From assembly GCA_023666645.1 (NCBI GenBank), contig JAMPBP010000003.1:1-62642 (forward strand): DNA of 62,642 nt, written 5' to 3'. Below, in pieces: positions 44,257 through 52,719 of this stretch; within the stretch, counting starts at the first letter, position 1; each line of letters opens with the position of its first letter. Source of the DNA: Clostridiales bacterium (GTDB lineage Bacteria; Bacteroidota; Bacteroidia; Bacteroidales; Muribaculaceae). A program made the position numbers and the translations under genes. The notes beneath the pieces were generated by a model. It saw only the letters and a program-made list of their open reading frames with translations. It ran no database searches and was not told where the DNA came from.

Positions 44257-46296
44257 TTACCATATCACCACGCGCTCGCTTTCGGGGCGGAACAGAGGCT
44301 GTCCCTCGGTAATGCCGAAAGCCTCGAAGAATGGGGCGATGTTGCGCAGCGTTACGTTCACGCGATTCTCGGCAAGAGAGTGTACATCGCTGATGGTGAG
44401 ATTGCGTGCCTCTTCGGGGCGTATGTTGTTGGCCCAGATATTGGCATAGTTCATATAGAACACCTGCATGGGGTCGTAACCGTCAATCTTGGCGGCAGGC
44501 GATGTGATGTCGACTCCTTTCTTCTTCTGGGCATCGAGGAACGCTGTGCGCGACACGCGCAGACCGCCTTGGTCGGCAATATTCTCGCCCATAGTGAAGG
44601 AGCCGTTGGCATTTAGACCGGGGAGAACCTCCACGGCGTCAAACTGTGCCCCAAGAACCTTGGTGAGTTCCCCGAAAGCCTTGACATCTTCATCGGTCCA
44701 CCAGTTGACCATGTTGCCTTCAAGGTCAAAGTTGCGGCCCTGGTCGTCAAAGCCGTGGGTCATTTCATGCCCTATTACAACACCTATGCCACCATAGTTC
44801 TCGGCATCGCTTGCCTCGGGATCAAAGAAAGGTGCCTGAAGAATGCCGGCGGGGAATACAATCTCATTGGCCAGTGGGTTGTAGTAGGCATTTACCGTCT
44901 GGGGTGTCATTCCCCATTCTGTGCGGTCGACGGGCTTGCCCCACTTGGCGTAGGTCTCGGCCTGATGCCACATCGATGCATTGTGCATGTTCTCGTAATA
45001 TGAGAGGGCAGGGTCGATGTTCATTGTCGAGAAGTCTTTCCATTTGTCGGGGTAACCTATTTTGACGGTGAAGGCATTGAGTTTCTTGATGGCGTTGAGT
45101 TTTGTGTCATCGCTCATCCATGTGAGGTTGATGATGTGTTTGCCGAGAGCTGTGCGCAGATTTTCGACAAGTTCCAACATATACTGTTTTGACGACTCGG
45201 GGAAATATTTCTCTACGTAAAGTTCGCCGATGGCTTCACCCAACACACCCTCGGTGGCCCCGAGAGCGCGTTTCCAACGGGGACGCTGCTCCTGCGCTCC
45301 ACTCAACACTTTGCTGAACTCAAATGCCGTGTCGGAGAATTTGTCGCTCAGTTTATTCTGTGCCTGGGCAACATATTTCCACAGGTAGTAATCTTTAATC
45401 TCGCGGTCGGTGAGTTGCCCCATGAGATTGTTGGCCTGGGCAACAGTCTTGAGATCGGTGACGATGACATTCTCAGGAGTGGCGATACCCATGGTCTCGA
45501 TGAAGAAGCGGTCCCAGTTGATGTTGGGATAAAGTTCCTTTACCTGCTGTATGGTGCGGGGGTTATACATGGCGACAATGTCGCGACTCTCCTCGCGGGT
45601 CTTGGTGGAATCGGCAATTGCGGTCTCAATCTTCATTACGCTCTTGACGATGCGGCGGGCATCCTTTTTGGAGTATCCGGCATTGACCATCTGTTTCTCG
45701 ATGAGAGTCTTGTAGGCTTCACGCACTTTCTTGTTGTTCTCGTCGTCAAGCAGGTAGTAGTCACGGTCGCCCATACCTATGCTGCCACCGCCTATATACA
45801 TGGCATATTCATTGGAGTTGGCGAGATTTTCCTGAGGACCGGCGCTGAAGAAAGGACTTGAATAGTTGCCGTGCATCCACAGGAAAAGATCCTCCATCCC
45901 TTCGTGGGGAGTGTTCTCAATTTTAGCCAGGTGAGCCTTGATGGGAGCGGCGCCCTCAGCGTTGCGACGGGTAGAATCCATGGCTTGGCTATAGATTGTC
46001 CAGACTTTCTGAGCGACAGTGCCTTGTTGTGGATCAGTGGCACCGAGATTGGTGACTATTTCCTTGACGCGGCGTTCGCTCTCGTCGTTAAGAATATTGA
46101 ATTGTCCATATCGGGAATACTCGGCTGTGAGAGGGTGGGCCTCTTGCCAGCCTTTATTGATGTGACGGTAGAAGTCGGTCCCGGCAGGAGTCGACTCGTC
46201 AAAATAGGCGGGATTCAAGCTCTTGAGATGCTCCTGAGCCTGTAGTGCACCGGTCAATGCTGTAGCGCATGCCATAGTTAAAATGAATTTTTTCAT
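44257..46296 (-). CDS. Secreted M13 family metallopeptidase (PepO-like)
   Basis: A 679-residue exported zinc peptidase of the neprilysin/PepO family. A signal peptide (1-20, ending LQAQ) leads to NEP domain with INKGW and FNILNDESERRVKE. Zinc ligands are H510 and H514 with catalytic E511 (GHEMTHGFDDQG), and the third ligand lies in ENIADQGGLRVS. The NAYYNP motif for substrate main-chain binding appears as VNAYYNPLANE. It probably degrades small peptides in the periplasm. Promoter box at 46325-46332. Confidence 0.93.
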   Translation of the reverse strand: MKKFILTMACATALTGALQAQEHLKSLNPAYFDESTPAGTDFYRHINKGWQEAHPLTAEYSRYGQFNILNDESERRVKEIVTNLGATDPQQGTVAQKVWTIYSQAMDSTRRNAEGAAPIKAHLAKIENTPHEGMEDLFLWMHGNYSSPFFSAGPQENLANSNEYAMYIGGGSIGMGDRDYYLLDDENNKKVREAYKTLIEKQMVNAGYSKKDARRIVKSVMKIETAIADSTKTREESRDIVAMYNPRTIQQVKELYPNINWDRFFIETMGIATPENVIVTDLKTVAQANNLMGQLTDREIKDYYLWKYVAQAQNKLSDKFSDTAFEFSKVLSGAQEQRPRWKRALGATEGVLGEAIGELYVEKYFPESSKQYMLELVENLRTALGKHIINLTWMSDDTKLNAIKKLNAFTVKIGYPDKWKDFSTMNIDPALSYYENMHNASMWHQAETYAKWGKPVDRTEWGMTPQTVNAYYNPLANEIVFPAGILQAPFFDPEASDAENYGGIGVVIGHEMTHGFDDQGRNFDLEGNMVNWWTDEDVKAFGELTKVLGAQFDAVEVLPGLNANGSFTMGENIADQGGLRVSRTAFLDAQKKKGVDITSPAAKIDGYDPMQVFYMNYANIWANNIRPEEARNLTISDVHSLAENRVNVTLRNIAPFFEAFGITEGQPLFRPESERVVIW

Positions 46297-46324
46297 ATGT
46301 GAAGTTTAAGTTGTATTGTGGCCG

Positions 46325-46332
46325 CAAAGTTA
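46325..46332 (-). promoter_or_regulatory. -7 box of the M13 peptidase gene
   Basis: The minus strand reads TAACTTTG, a TAnnTTTG match, 29 bases before the start codon. Confidence 0.65.
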
Positions 46333-46428
46333 TAAAAAAAACGGTAAAGGCATGTTACGTGAATCCTAATTTAGTGCCTCATTGATTGTTAATGGGTGAA
46401 AAATGAAAAAAAACTTCTACAAGTATAG

Positions 46429-46458
46429 TTGTTAATTGAAAAAAAAGTGTGATATTTG
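46429..46458 (+). promoter_or_regulatory. Promoter of the HU gene
   Basis: TTG at 46429-46431 and GATATTTG (46451-46458, one mismatch to TAnnTTTG) are 19 bases apart; the predicted start is near 46465, just before a terminator-like hairpin. Confidence 0.5.
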
Positions 46459-46472
46459 CACTGTCAAAAGTT

Positions 46473-46498
46473 AGGGCTTCCATGAGAGGCTCTTTTTT
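46473..46498 (+). terminator. Terminator-like hairpin in the HU leader
   Basis: AGGGCTTC (46473-46480) and GAGGCTCT (46486-46493) pair with two G-U wobbles around a 5-base loop and run into six T bases (46493-46498), ~46 bases before the HU start. It could act as an attenuator. Confidence 0.55.
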
Positions 46499-46543
46499 AA
46501 GGCTTAAACACATATATTAATTAATCATAAACGCATTATTACA

Positions 46544-46816
46544 ATGACAAAAGCTGACATCGTAAATGAGATTGCAAAGTCGACAGGTATCGAGAAAGCC
46601 GCTGTGCTCGAGACCATCGAGAAGTTCATGGAAGTGGTGAAGGATTCACTTTCTCATGGTGAAAATGTTTACCTGCGCGGATTTGGTAGCTTCATCATCA
46701 AGGTTCGCTCTGAGAAGACTGCCCGCAATATCTCTAAAAATACAACTATCATCATTCCCGAACACAAGATTCCCGCTTTCAAGCCCGCTAAGGTGTTCAT
46801 GGAAGAGGTGAAGTAA
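46544..46816 (+). CDS. HU family DNA-binding protein
   Basis: A 90-residue HU/IHF-family histone-like protein that bends and compacts DNA. It has the helical N-terminal dimer region (TKADIVNEIAKSTGIEKAAVLETIEKF) and the beta-arm region with VYLRGFGSF and RNISKNTTIIIPEHKIPAFKPAKVF; the Pro of the DNA-intercalating arm tip region (IIPEH) is present. Genes downstream are a ribosomal mini-gene and rng. The leader contains a terminator-like hairpin (46473-46498). Confidence 0.92.
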   Translation: MTKADIVNEIAKSTGIEKAAVLETIEKFMEVVKDSLSHGENVYLRGFGSFIIKVRSEKTARNISKNTTIIIPEHKIPAFKPAKVFMEEVK

Positions 46817-46898
46817 GATACGCTCCCCCAACTCTCACTCCCCCACCTATATAACAACTCTATTAAATAACATAGTTTTAACTTAAATCCAGCTCAAA

Positions 46899-46988
46899 AT
46901 GCCAAGCGGAAAGAAAAGAAAAGGCCACAAGATGGCTACTCACAAGCGTAAGAAACGTCTGAGAAAGAATCGTCACAAGAAGAAGTAA
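46899..46988 (+). CDS. AURKAIP1/COX24-domain mini-protein, ribosome-associated
   Basis: A 29-residue, extremely basic protein (MPSGKKRKGH at the start, RLRKNRHKKK at the end; 17 Lys/Arg). It matches the short AURKAIP1/COX24 (mS38-like) family annotated in Bacteroidota and related to a small-subunit mitochondrial ribosomal protein. It starts 82 bases after the HU gene and ends before a large RNA structure. The coding call rests on the conserved pattern and on a clean start and stop; ribosome association is inferred from homology. Confidence 0.75.
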   Translation: MPSGKKRKGHKMATHKRKKRLRKNRHKKK

Positions 46989-47047
46989 GATAGGGAGTCT
47001 CAATTCACACGAGAAACCCTGTCATGTTCTACAACGACGCTATATAA

Positions 47048-47131
47048 ACGAACAAACTTGGTGTAGACAGCTTCCTGGCAATGACAGGAGATGTGCAGTC
47101 TTCGATCACCGGGTTTGTTCGTGGCGTTTTT
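47048..47131 (+). terminator. Large compound hairpin between the mini-gene and rng
   Basis: A 14-bp stem pairs ACGAACAAACTTGG (47048-47061) with CCGGGTTTGTTCGT (47109-47122), two pairs being G-U. The ~47-base loop holds a second stem (TCCTG/CAGGA) and AGAC/GTCT pairing. TTTTT follows at 47127-47131. Its size and complexity exceed a plain terminator. Confidence 0.6.
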
Positions 47132-47141
47132 GTCAAAGCAG

Positions 47142-47160
47142 ACCCGCACAGGTGGCGGGT
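47142..47160 (+). other. Small hairpin upstream of rng
   Basis: ACCCGC (47142-47147) and GCGGGT (47155-47160) form a perfect stem around a 7-base loop, before a TAACTTTA promoter-like box at 47173-47180. Confidence 0.4.
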
Positions 47161-47229
47161 AATATAAATTTATAACTTTAATGCACGTGTAATTAGATAT
47201 TTACAAGTGTAAAACCTAAACTAACGGTA

Positions 47230-48855
47230 ATGAAAAGCGAACTTATAGTAGACGTCAAGCCCGACGAGGTGTCCATAGCGCTCCTCGAGGACTCACGGCT
47301 CGTCTCTCTGCAAAAAGAGAGTCGCTCTCAAGCCTATGCCGTGGGTGACATTTATCTGGCTAAAGTGAAGAAACTCATGCCGGGTCTGAATGCCGCCTTT
47401 GTCAATGTGGGCTATGAGAAGGACGCTTTCCTTCATTATCTCGATCTTGGCTCCCACTTTGCTTCATACAATGCATTTCTTGAGCAGTTGCTCGGTGACG
47501 ACCGTAAGAAATTGCCATCGATATCCAAGATGAAGCAGTTGCCCGACATCGACAAGCATGGTACTATAGCCGACCAGATATCGGCAGGAAAAGAACTGCT
47601 CGTGCAGATTGTCAAGGAGCCCATCTCCTCCAAAGGCCCACGCCTCACGACCGAGTTGACTTTCACCGGCCGATACATGGTATTGATACCATTCAACGAC
47701 AAAATCTCTATTTCTCAAAAAATTAAAAGCACAGAGGAGAAGCATCGTTTACGCCAGCTTATCTCAAGTATCAAGCCTCGCAATTTTGGCGTTATCATAC
47801 GCACGAGTGCCGAGGGAAAAGGTGCCGCCGAACTTGTTGGCGAGCTCAAGACCTTGCTGCAATGCTGGAACGATACACTCCTGCGTGCTCAGCGTGCTAC
47901 CGCTCCGGCGCTCATATTTGAAGAGGAGAGCCGCATTGTCGGTGTGCTTCGCGACATCTTTTCTCCTACATTTGAAAGTGTGTGGGTGAATGATTCCGAT
48001 GTTAAGTCGCAAATTGAAAAATATGTGAGCATCATTGCTCCCGAGAGGGCTTCGATTGTAAAACTCTACAGTGACGATACCCCTATATTTGATCACTTTA
48101 ACATCACCAAACAGATTAAGTCGTCGTTTGGCAAAACAGTCTCATTCAAATCGGGTGCTTATATCATCATTGAGCACACTGAGGCACTCCATGTAATCGA
48201 TGTGAACTCGGGCAACCGAGCCAAGGCTACCAATGACCAGGAGAGCAACGCTCTTGAGGTCAACCTGCGTGCCGCTGATGAGATAGCACGTCAGCTCAGG
48301 CTGCGCGACATGGGTGGTATCATCGTAATCGATTTCATCGATATGAATAAGGCTGAACACCGCCAGGAACTCTATGACCACATGCGCCAGATAATGGCCA
48401 ATGACCGTGCCCGTCATAATATCTTGCCATTGAGTAAATTCGGTCTTATGCAGATAACCCGTCAACGTGTGCGTCCCGCCCTGGATATCATCACTACCGA
48501 GACATGTCCCTCATGCTATGGCAAAGGGGAAATACAACCTTCGCTGCTTTTCACCGACGTGTTGTATGAAAAGCTCGAATACCTCATAAAGGATCTCAAG
48601 GTAGGCACGTTCATAATGTATGTACACCCATTTGTCGATGCATATCTGAAAAAAGGCCTTATTTCGACCTACCGCCGCTGGCGCATGTCGCTTGGTGGTT
48701 CGTGGCGCATTGTCGCCGACCAGTCGCTTGCCTATCTTCAATATAAGGTTGTTGACAAAGCCGGTGTCGAGATTGATGTAAAAGAGGAGAAAGATATGGA
48801 TTCATCGGCCTCCAAGTCAAAAAGCAAAGCCAAGAATCGAGTGAAGGAAGCTTGA
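47230..48855 (+). CDS. rng: Ribonuclease G/E family endoribonuclease
   Basis: A 541-residue Rne/Rng family protein that cuts single-stranded RNA for rRNA maturation and decay. An S1 RNA-binding domain (~38-115, from GDIYLAKVKKLMPGLNAAFV) precedes the RNase-H-like domain with catalytic D324 (HVIDVNSGN) and D368 (IVIDFIDM). The zinc-link CPSC is at 426-429. The C-terminal tail (~515-541) is Lys/Ser-rich. No degradosome scaffold is seen, so this is RNase G-like in length. Together with rny it gives the window two RNA-decay endonucleases. Confidence 0.93.
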   Translation: MKSELIVDVKPDEVSIALLEDSRLVSLQKESRSQAYAVGDIYLAKVKKLMPGLNAAFVNVGYEKDAFLHYLDLGSHFASYNAFLEQLLGDDRKKLPSISKMKQLPDIDKHGTIADQISAGKELLVQIVKEPISSKGPRLTTELTFTGRYMVLIPFNDKISISQKIKSTEEKHRLRQLISSIKPRNFGVIIRTSAEGKGAAELVGELKTLLQCWNDTLLRAQRATAPALIFEEESRIVGVLRDIFSPTFESVWVNDSDVKSQIEKYVSIIAPERASIVKLYSDDTPIFDHFNITKQIKSSFGKTVSFKSGAYIIIEHTEALHVIDVNSGNRAKATNDQESNALEVNLRAADEIARQLRLRDMGGIIVIDFIDMNKAEHRQELYDHMRQIMANDRARHNILPLSKFGLMQITRQRVRPALDIITTETCPSCYGKGEIQPSLLFTDVLYEKLEYLIKDLKVGTFIMYVHPFVDAYLKKGLISTYRRWRMSLGGSWRIVADQSLAYLQYKVVDKAGVEIDVKEEKDMDSSASKSKSKAKNRVKEA

Positions 48856-48884
48856 TAAGCCACTTCCTGTGAAGAAAAATTATT

Positions 48885-48922
48885 GAGGACCGTTCCATAG
48901 TTGCAAGCATGGGGCGGTCCTC
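48885..48922. terminator. Bidirectional terminator between rng and the MFS gene
   Basis: GAGGACCG (48885-48892) pairs with CGGTCCTC (48915-48922), with inner CCAT/ATGG; T-rich stretches flank both sides. Confidence 0.75.
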
Positions 48923-48952
48923 TGAATTTTGTGGTGTTCTTAGATCCTGCTC

Positions 48953-50107
48953 TTAAGGTCTGGGCGACCGCTCTTTTTTATAATAGAGCACAAGCAGCAA
49001 TACAGAACCAGTGGCTATGAGCGGAATGCCTACCAGGGCCGGTGCTGTGTAGCCGTAGCCGTGGGCTATCACCATGCCGCCAAGCCATGCCGCTATGGCA
49101 TTGCCGGCATTGTAGGCAATCTGTATCAGTGCCGCTCCAAGCATTTCTCCTCCTTTGGAATATCCTACAATCGATGATTGGAGAGGACTGCCGGGTCCAA
49201 ACAAAATCGCAGTCCCGAGTATCATCAGCATGATTGCAGCCAATTGGTGGGAGGCATACAGGTGGAAGAGTATGAGAATTGCTATGCCCAGGGCCTGCAC
49301 GATTGAGGCTACAATCGAGGGTTTATAATGGTCTCCGAGTTTGCCACACATCAGGTTGCCTATTACGGTGCCAAGACCAGCCAATATCATTATCCACGAC
49401 ATGTCGACAGCCTTGAACCCGGCAACATGAACCATCTGAGGATCTATGTAGCTGTACCAACAGTACATGCCTATTTGTCCGAATAATACTCCGCCAAAGA
49501 TGAGCCATGGCGCCAGTGTACCAAGAAATTTGAATTGTCCCCAGAATCCCAGGTCGGGCAATTTGGGTACTTGAGGTACCCATATCCGTATAAGGGTGAA
49601 TGCCAGGATACCGGCAATGGCTACCAAGGCAAATGCCATGCGCCAGGAAAGGAGTCCGGTGATGAAGGTGGCGAGCGGAACCCCACATAGTGTTGCGATG
49701 GTCATACCGGCAATCATAAAAGCAACAGCCCCGGCTTCATGTCCGGGCTGGGCGAGACGGCGTGCCACTATGGCACCGACGCCAAAATAGGCTCCATGTG
49801 GAAGTCCTGAAATAAAGCGGGCTATCCACATAAATGTGTAGTTGGGTGACAATGACATGAGCGTGTTGCCAAATGCTATGATAAGAGCAAGAATGAGCAT
49901 GAGGCGTTTAAGCGGTTGATGCCGTGCAAAAAGCAGGCATGGAGCTCCCACACATACTCCTGTGGCGTAGGCTGTGATAAGTCCACCGGCCTTAGAGATA
50001 GTTATTCCAAGATCATGGGCGAGTTGCCCGAGTATACCCATCATTACAAACTCGCTGATACCCAGTGCAAAGGTGCCCACTGCCAGCGCAAACAATCCTT
50101 TCTTCAT
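48953..50107 (-). CDS. MFS efflux transporter, AraJ/YdhP-like
   Basis: A 384-residue, 12-helix major facilitator of the DHA1 drug/sugar efflux group. The opening FALAVGTFALGISEFVMMGILGQLA is typical of AraJ/YdhP, and the motif-A-like loop is FARHQPLKRL. GLPHGAYFGVGAIVARRLAQPG in helix 4-5 is the familiar DHA1 pattern. It probably exports a sugar, nucleoside or drug; the substrate is unknown. Single gene, convergent with rng. Promoter box at 50131-50138. Confidence 0.87.
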   Translation of the reverse strand: MKKGLFALAVGTFALGISEFVMMGILGQLAHDLGITISKAGGLITAYATGVCVGAPCLLFARHQPLKRLMLILALIIAFGNTLMSLSPNYTFMWIARFISGLPHGAYFGVGAIVARRLAQPGHEAGAVAFMIAGMTIATLCGVPLATFITGLLSWRMAFALVAIAGILAFTLIRIWVPQVPKLPDLGFWGQFKFLGTLAPWLIFGGVLFGQIGMYCWYSYIDPQMVHVAGFKAVDMSWIMILAGLGTVIGNLMCGKLGDHYKPSIVASIVQALGIAILILFHLYASHQLAAIMLMILGTAILFGPGSPLQSSIVGYSKGGEMLGAALIQIAYNAGNAIAAWLGGMVIAHGYGYTAPALVGIPLIATGSVLLLVLYYKKERSPRP

Positions 50108-50130
50108 ATTACATTATGTTTTTCAGCCTG

Positions 50131-50138
50131 CAAATTTA
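50131..50138 (-). promoter_or_regulatory. -7 box of the MFS gene
   Basis: The minus strand reads TAAATTTG (TAnnTTTG), 24 bases before the start. The rest of the 290-base divergent gap shows no other clear feature. Confidence 0.6.
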
Positions 50139-50289
50139 ATAAATCGTCAATAATTGACATCGGTTACTCATCAAATATTATCTAACAGTGTAAGTATGAT
50201 AGGGAAAATCAGGGTCTAAGTCGCACTACTATTATGGTATTTCCCCAATTATTGTAAGGTATATGATTGTTCGTTATTGGATTTTGTTC

Positions 50290-50297
50290 TAAATTTG
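50290..50297 (+). promoter_or_regulatory. -7 box of the outer-membrane barrel gene
   Basis: TAAATTTG matches TAnnTTTG and implies a ~90-base leader before ATG 50398. Confidence 0.6.
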
Positions 50298-50397
50298 CAA
50301 CCAGATTGTCAAGATTCAGTCTATGACATAAGAGTGATTGCTAAGCGATGTGTTCATCTTGCTGATGAAACGCAGTTGATATAGATACCAAGTGACG

Positions 50398-52689
50398 ATG
50401 ACACGTTTAACTATTTTGACCTCGGCTATTGTCATGTCAATAGTCTCGATGAGTGCAAGGTCTATTAATGGAGAAGTTCGTTCTGATAGCGACTCCACGG
50501 TTGTTGTGGGTGCAATATGCCGACTGATGTCGGGTTCCCAATTTATCAACGGAGTCAATACCGACAGAGACGGAAAATTTGATATTTCCACCAATCTCAA
50601 ATCTAAGTTGACTCTTGAGATTTCGATGGCCGGATTTAATACTACTGAGATTGTGATTGAATCGGACAAAAATATCGACGTGGGCACCGTTTATCTCTCG
50701 GAGGGTGTAGTATTGGACGAGGTTCAGGTAACTGCCAATTCCATGATTGATGCAAAGGGGCGTACGGTTATTTTTCCTTCAGGCTCCGATATCAAGGCAT
50801 CGTCAACCAGCATAGGCCTCTTTCAGAAATTACCTCTTGCCGGCTTGGAGGCTAATCCCATCAACAGGACGCTGACTGTTGATGGTGGTACACCGGTTAT
50901 CCTTATTAATGGTGTTCCGTCATCAATAGACGATTTCAATGCGCTTCAACCTAAGGATATTGCCAAGATTGAGTTTTCAAGAATCACACCGGCCCGATAT
51001 GCCGACCGTGGTAATAGCGGATTCTTGAATATCACTCTTAAAACGCGCAACGATGGTGGTGAAGTGTATGTTTGGGGCCGAAGTGCTGTGAATACAGCGT
51101 TTGTTGATGGAAATGCCAGGGCATCATATCACCAGGGCCCATCACAGTTCACGTTGACCTACAGTCCTTCATGGCGCAACTATAAGCAGGTATTCGACAA
51201 TACGACCGAGAGCTATATAGGCAATGATTTCAGTGTGAATCTCGAAGAGCACGACCGTAATCCATTCAATTACCAATATCATAACATCGGATTGAAGTAC
51301 GATTACAGTCCAGTTGCCAACACCCTGTTTTCGGCTACGTTCCTTATGACTCCAAGTACCAACAAAAGTCGTTCGTTGGCTACCACAATTGACTCGTATC
51401 TTGGTGATTATAAGAACAGCAATCTCTCGACAAGCAGGAATTTGGCACCCTCGCTTGATTTATTTTTCAAGAGGGATTTCAATGAGAGAAACTCATTGGA
51501 GGTGCAGGTTGTAGGTACATTGAGCTCAAGCGACTATCGTCGAAATAATGAGTATGCCTATGCCGATGGTTCAACCGACCACTATACGATGGATGTCGAC
51601 AGCCGTCGCCGATCCCTTATCAGCGAGATAAGCTATACACATTCATTCAGCGACAAGACATCACTTTCGGCCGGTTATCAGAATACTGTTTCCCATAGCA
51701 CGAACACTTATCTCACTTCCGATTACAAACCTATTCTTACCGAGAACAACAACTATGTGTACGCTCGTTTGGGACAGCAGTTGGGCAAGGTATATATCTC
51801 TCTTGCCACCGGTGCTAAACTCTACTGGATCAGGAATGATATAAATAAACGCCATTTTATACGTAATCTGACAACTGCTCAGATTTCCTGGAATATATCC
51901 CGGCAATGGAGCCTGTCAGGATCATTTCAATACACTCCAAGCATCCCCTCTCTTTCGGCTCTTACCGACTATCCGCAGCAGCAATCTCCTTACCTGATTT
52001 CAAACGGTAATCCCGCTTTGAAAGTTTCGCAGAACTTCCGTTATCAGTTGATGCCCTCTTATCAATACAAGAAGTTCAGTGCATCGCTGCTTATGACCTA
52101 TCGCCATGTTGGAGACTTCGTGATGAGCGATATGTTCTACATGGGGGATAAAATGTTCCTCTCCCAGTCGATCAACGCAAGAAAATCATGGTATGCCGGT
52201 GCTAATCTCAATTTGAAATTGAATGATATATACGGATTTGGTGCGAATGTCAATGTAGGGTTGGACCGTTATGAAACAATGGGCGATAATTGGTGCCATC
52301 ATCTCACATCGGTCGATGCAAGCTTCAGCCTGTGGTGGAACAAAGGCCCTTATACTATTTCTTATTGGCGCAAGATTCCCGGAAAATATCTCAGCGGCAA
52401 TTATGTAGGCAAGGATGAGAACGGGGATACTCTCGGTTTTGAATATCAGCCCGACAGGCATTGGACTTTCGGAGCAAGCTGGATGTATATGTTTGATAAA
52501 AAAGGGACAAAATATCCTGCATGGGGTTTTTCAAGTGTGAATCCCTATTACCGTGAGCGCTATATCAAGAACAACGGCAATATGGTTGTGTTGTCAATAA
52601 GTTATTCAGCCGATTTCGGTTCAATCTTCCGTTCATCGCGCCGTTCGCTCAATAACAGCGATAACGGGTCCTCATTACTGAAATTGTAA
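50398..52689 (+). CDS. TonB-receptor-like outer-membrane beta-barrel protein
   Basis: A 763-residue exported protein. After a signal peptide (ending MSARS) comes a carboxypeptidase-regulatory-like beta-sandwich (~23-105, GEVRSDSDSTVVVGAICRL) and a plug-like domain (VILINGVPSSIDDFNALQPKDIAKIEFSRI), then a long barrel with many alternating strands (for example FTLTYSPSWRNYKQVF). It fits the outer-membrane beta-barrel family of TonB-like receptors and is not a SusC: no SusD gene follows. GTG 50392 is an alternative start. The ligand is unknown. Confidence 0.83.
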   Translation: MTRLTILTSAIVMSIVSMSARSINGEVRSDSDSTVVVGAICRLMSGSQFINGVNTDRDGKFDISTNLKSKLTLEISMAGFNTTEIVIESDKNIDVGTVYLSEGVVLDEVQVTANSMIDAKGRTVIFPSGSDIKASSTSIGLFQKLPLAGLEANPINRTLTVDGGTPVILINGVPSSIDDFNALQPKDIAKIEFSRITPARYADRGNSGFLNITLKTRNDGGEVYVWGRSAVNTAFVDGNARASYHQGPSQFTLTYSPSWRNYKQVFDNTTESYIGNDFSVNLEEHDRNPFNYQYHNIGLKYDYSPVANTLFSATFLMTPSTNKSRSLATTIDSYLGDYKNSNLSTSRNLAPSLDLFFKRDFNERNSLEVQVVGTLSSSDYRRNNEYAYADGSTDHYTMDVDSRRRSLISEISYTHSFSDKTSLSAGYQNTVSHSTNTYLTSDYKPILTENNNYVYARLGQQLGKVYISLATGAKLYWIRNDINKRHFIRNLTTAQISWNISRQWSLSGSFQYTPSIPSLSALTDYPQQQSPYLISNGNPALKVSQNFRYQLMPSYQYKKFSASLLMTYRHVGDFVMSDMFYMGDKMFLSQSINARKSWYAGANLNLKLNDIYGFGANVNVGLDRYETMGDNWCHHLTSVDASFSLWWNKGPYTISYWRKIPGKYLSGNYVGKDENGDTLGFEYQPDRHWTFGASWMYMFDKKGTKYPAWGFSSVNPYYRERYIKNNGNMVVLSISYSADFGSIFRSSRRSLNNSDNGSSLLKL

Positions 52690-52719
52690 GACCCATGGCG
52701 TGAGCATTTGACGCAACTG

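Noticed and set aside
50398-52689. SusC-type nutrient receptor
   Set aside because: No SusD gene follows and the barrel fits the general outer-membrane beta-barrel family instead.
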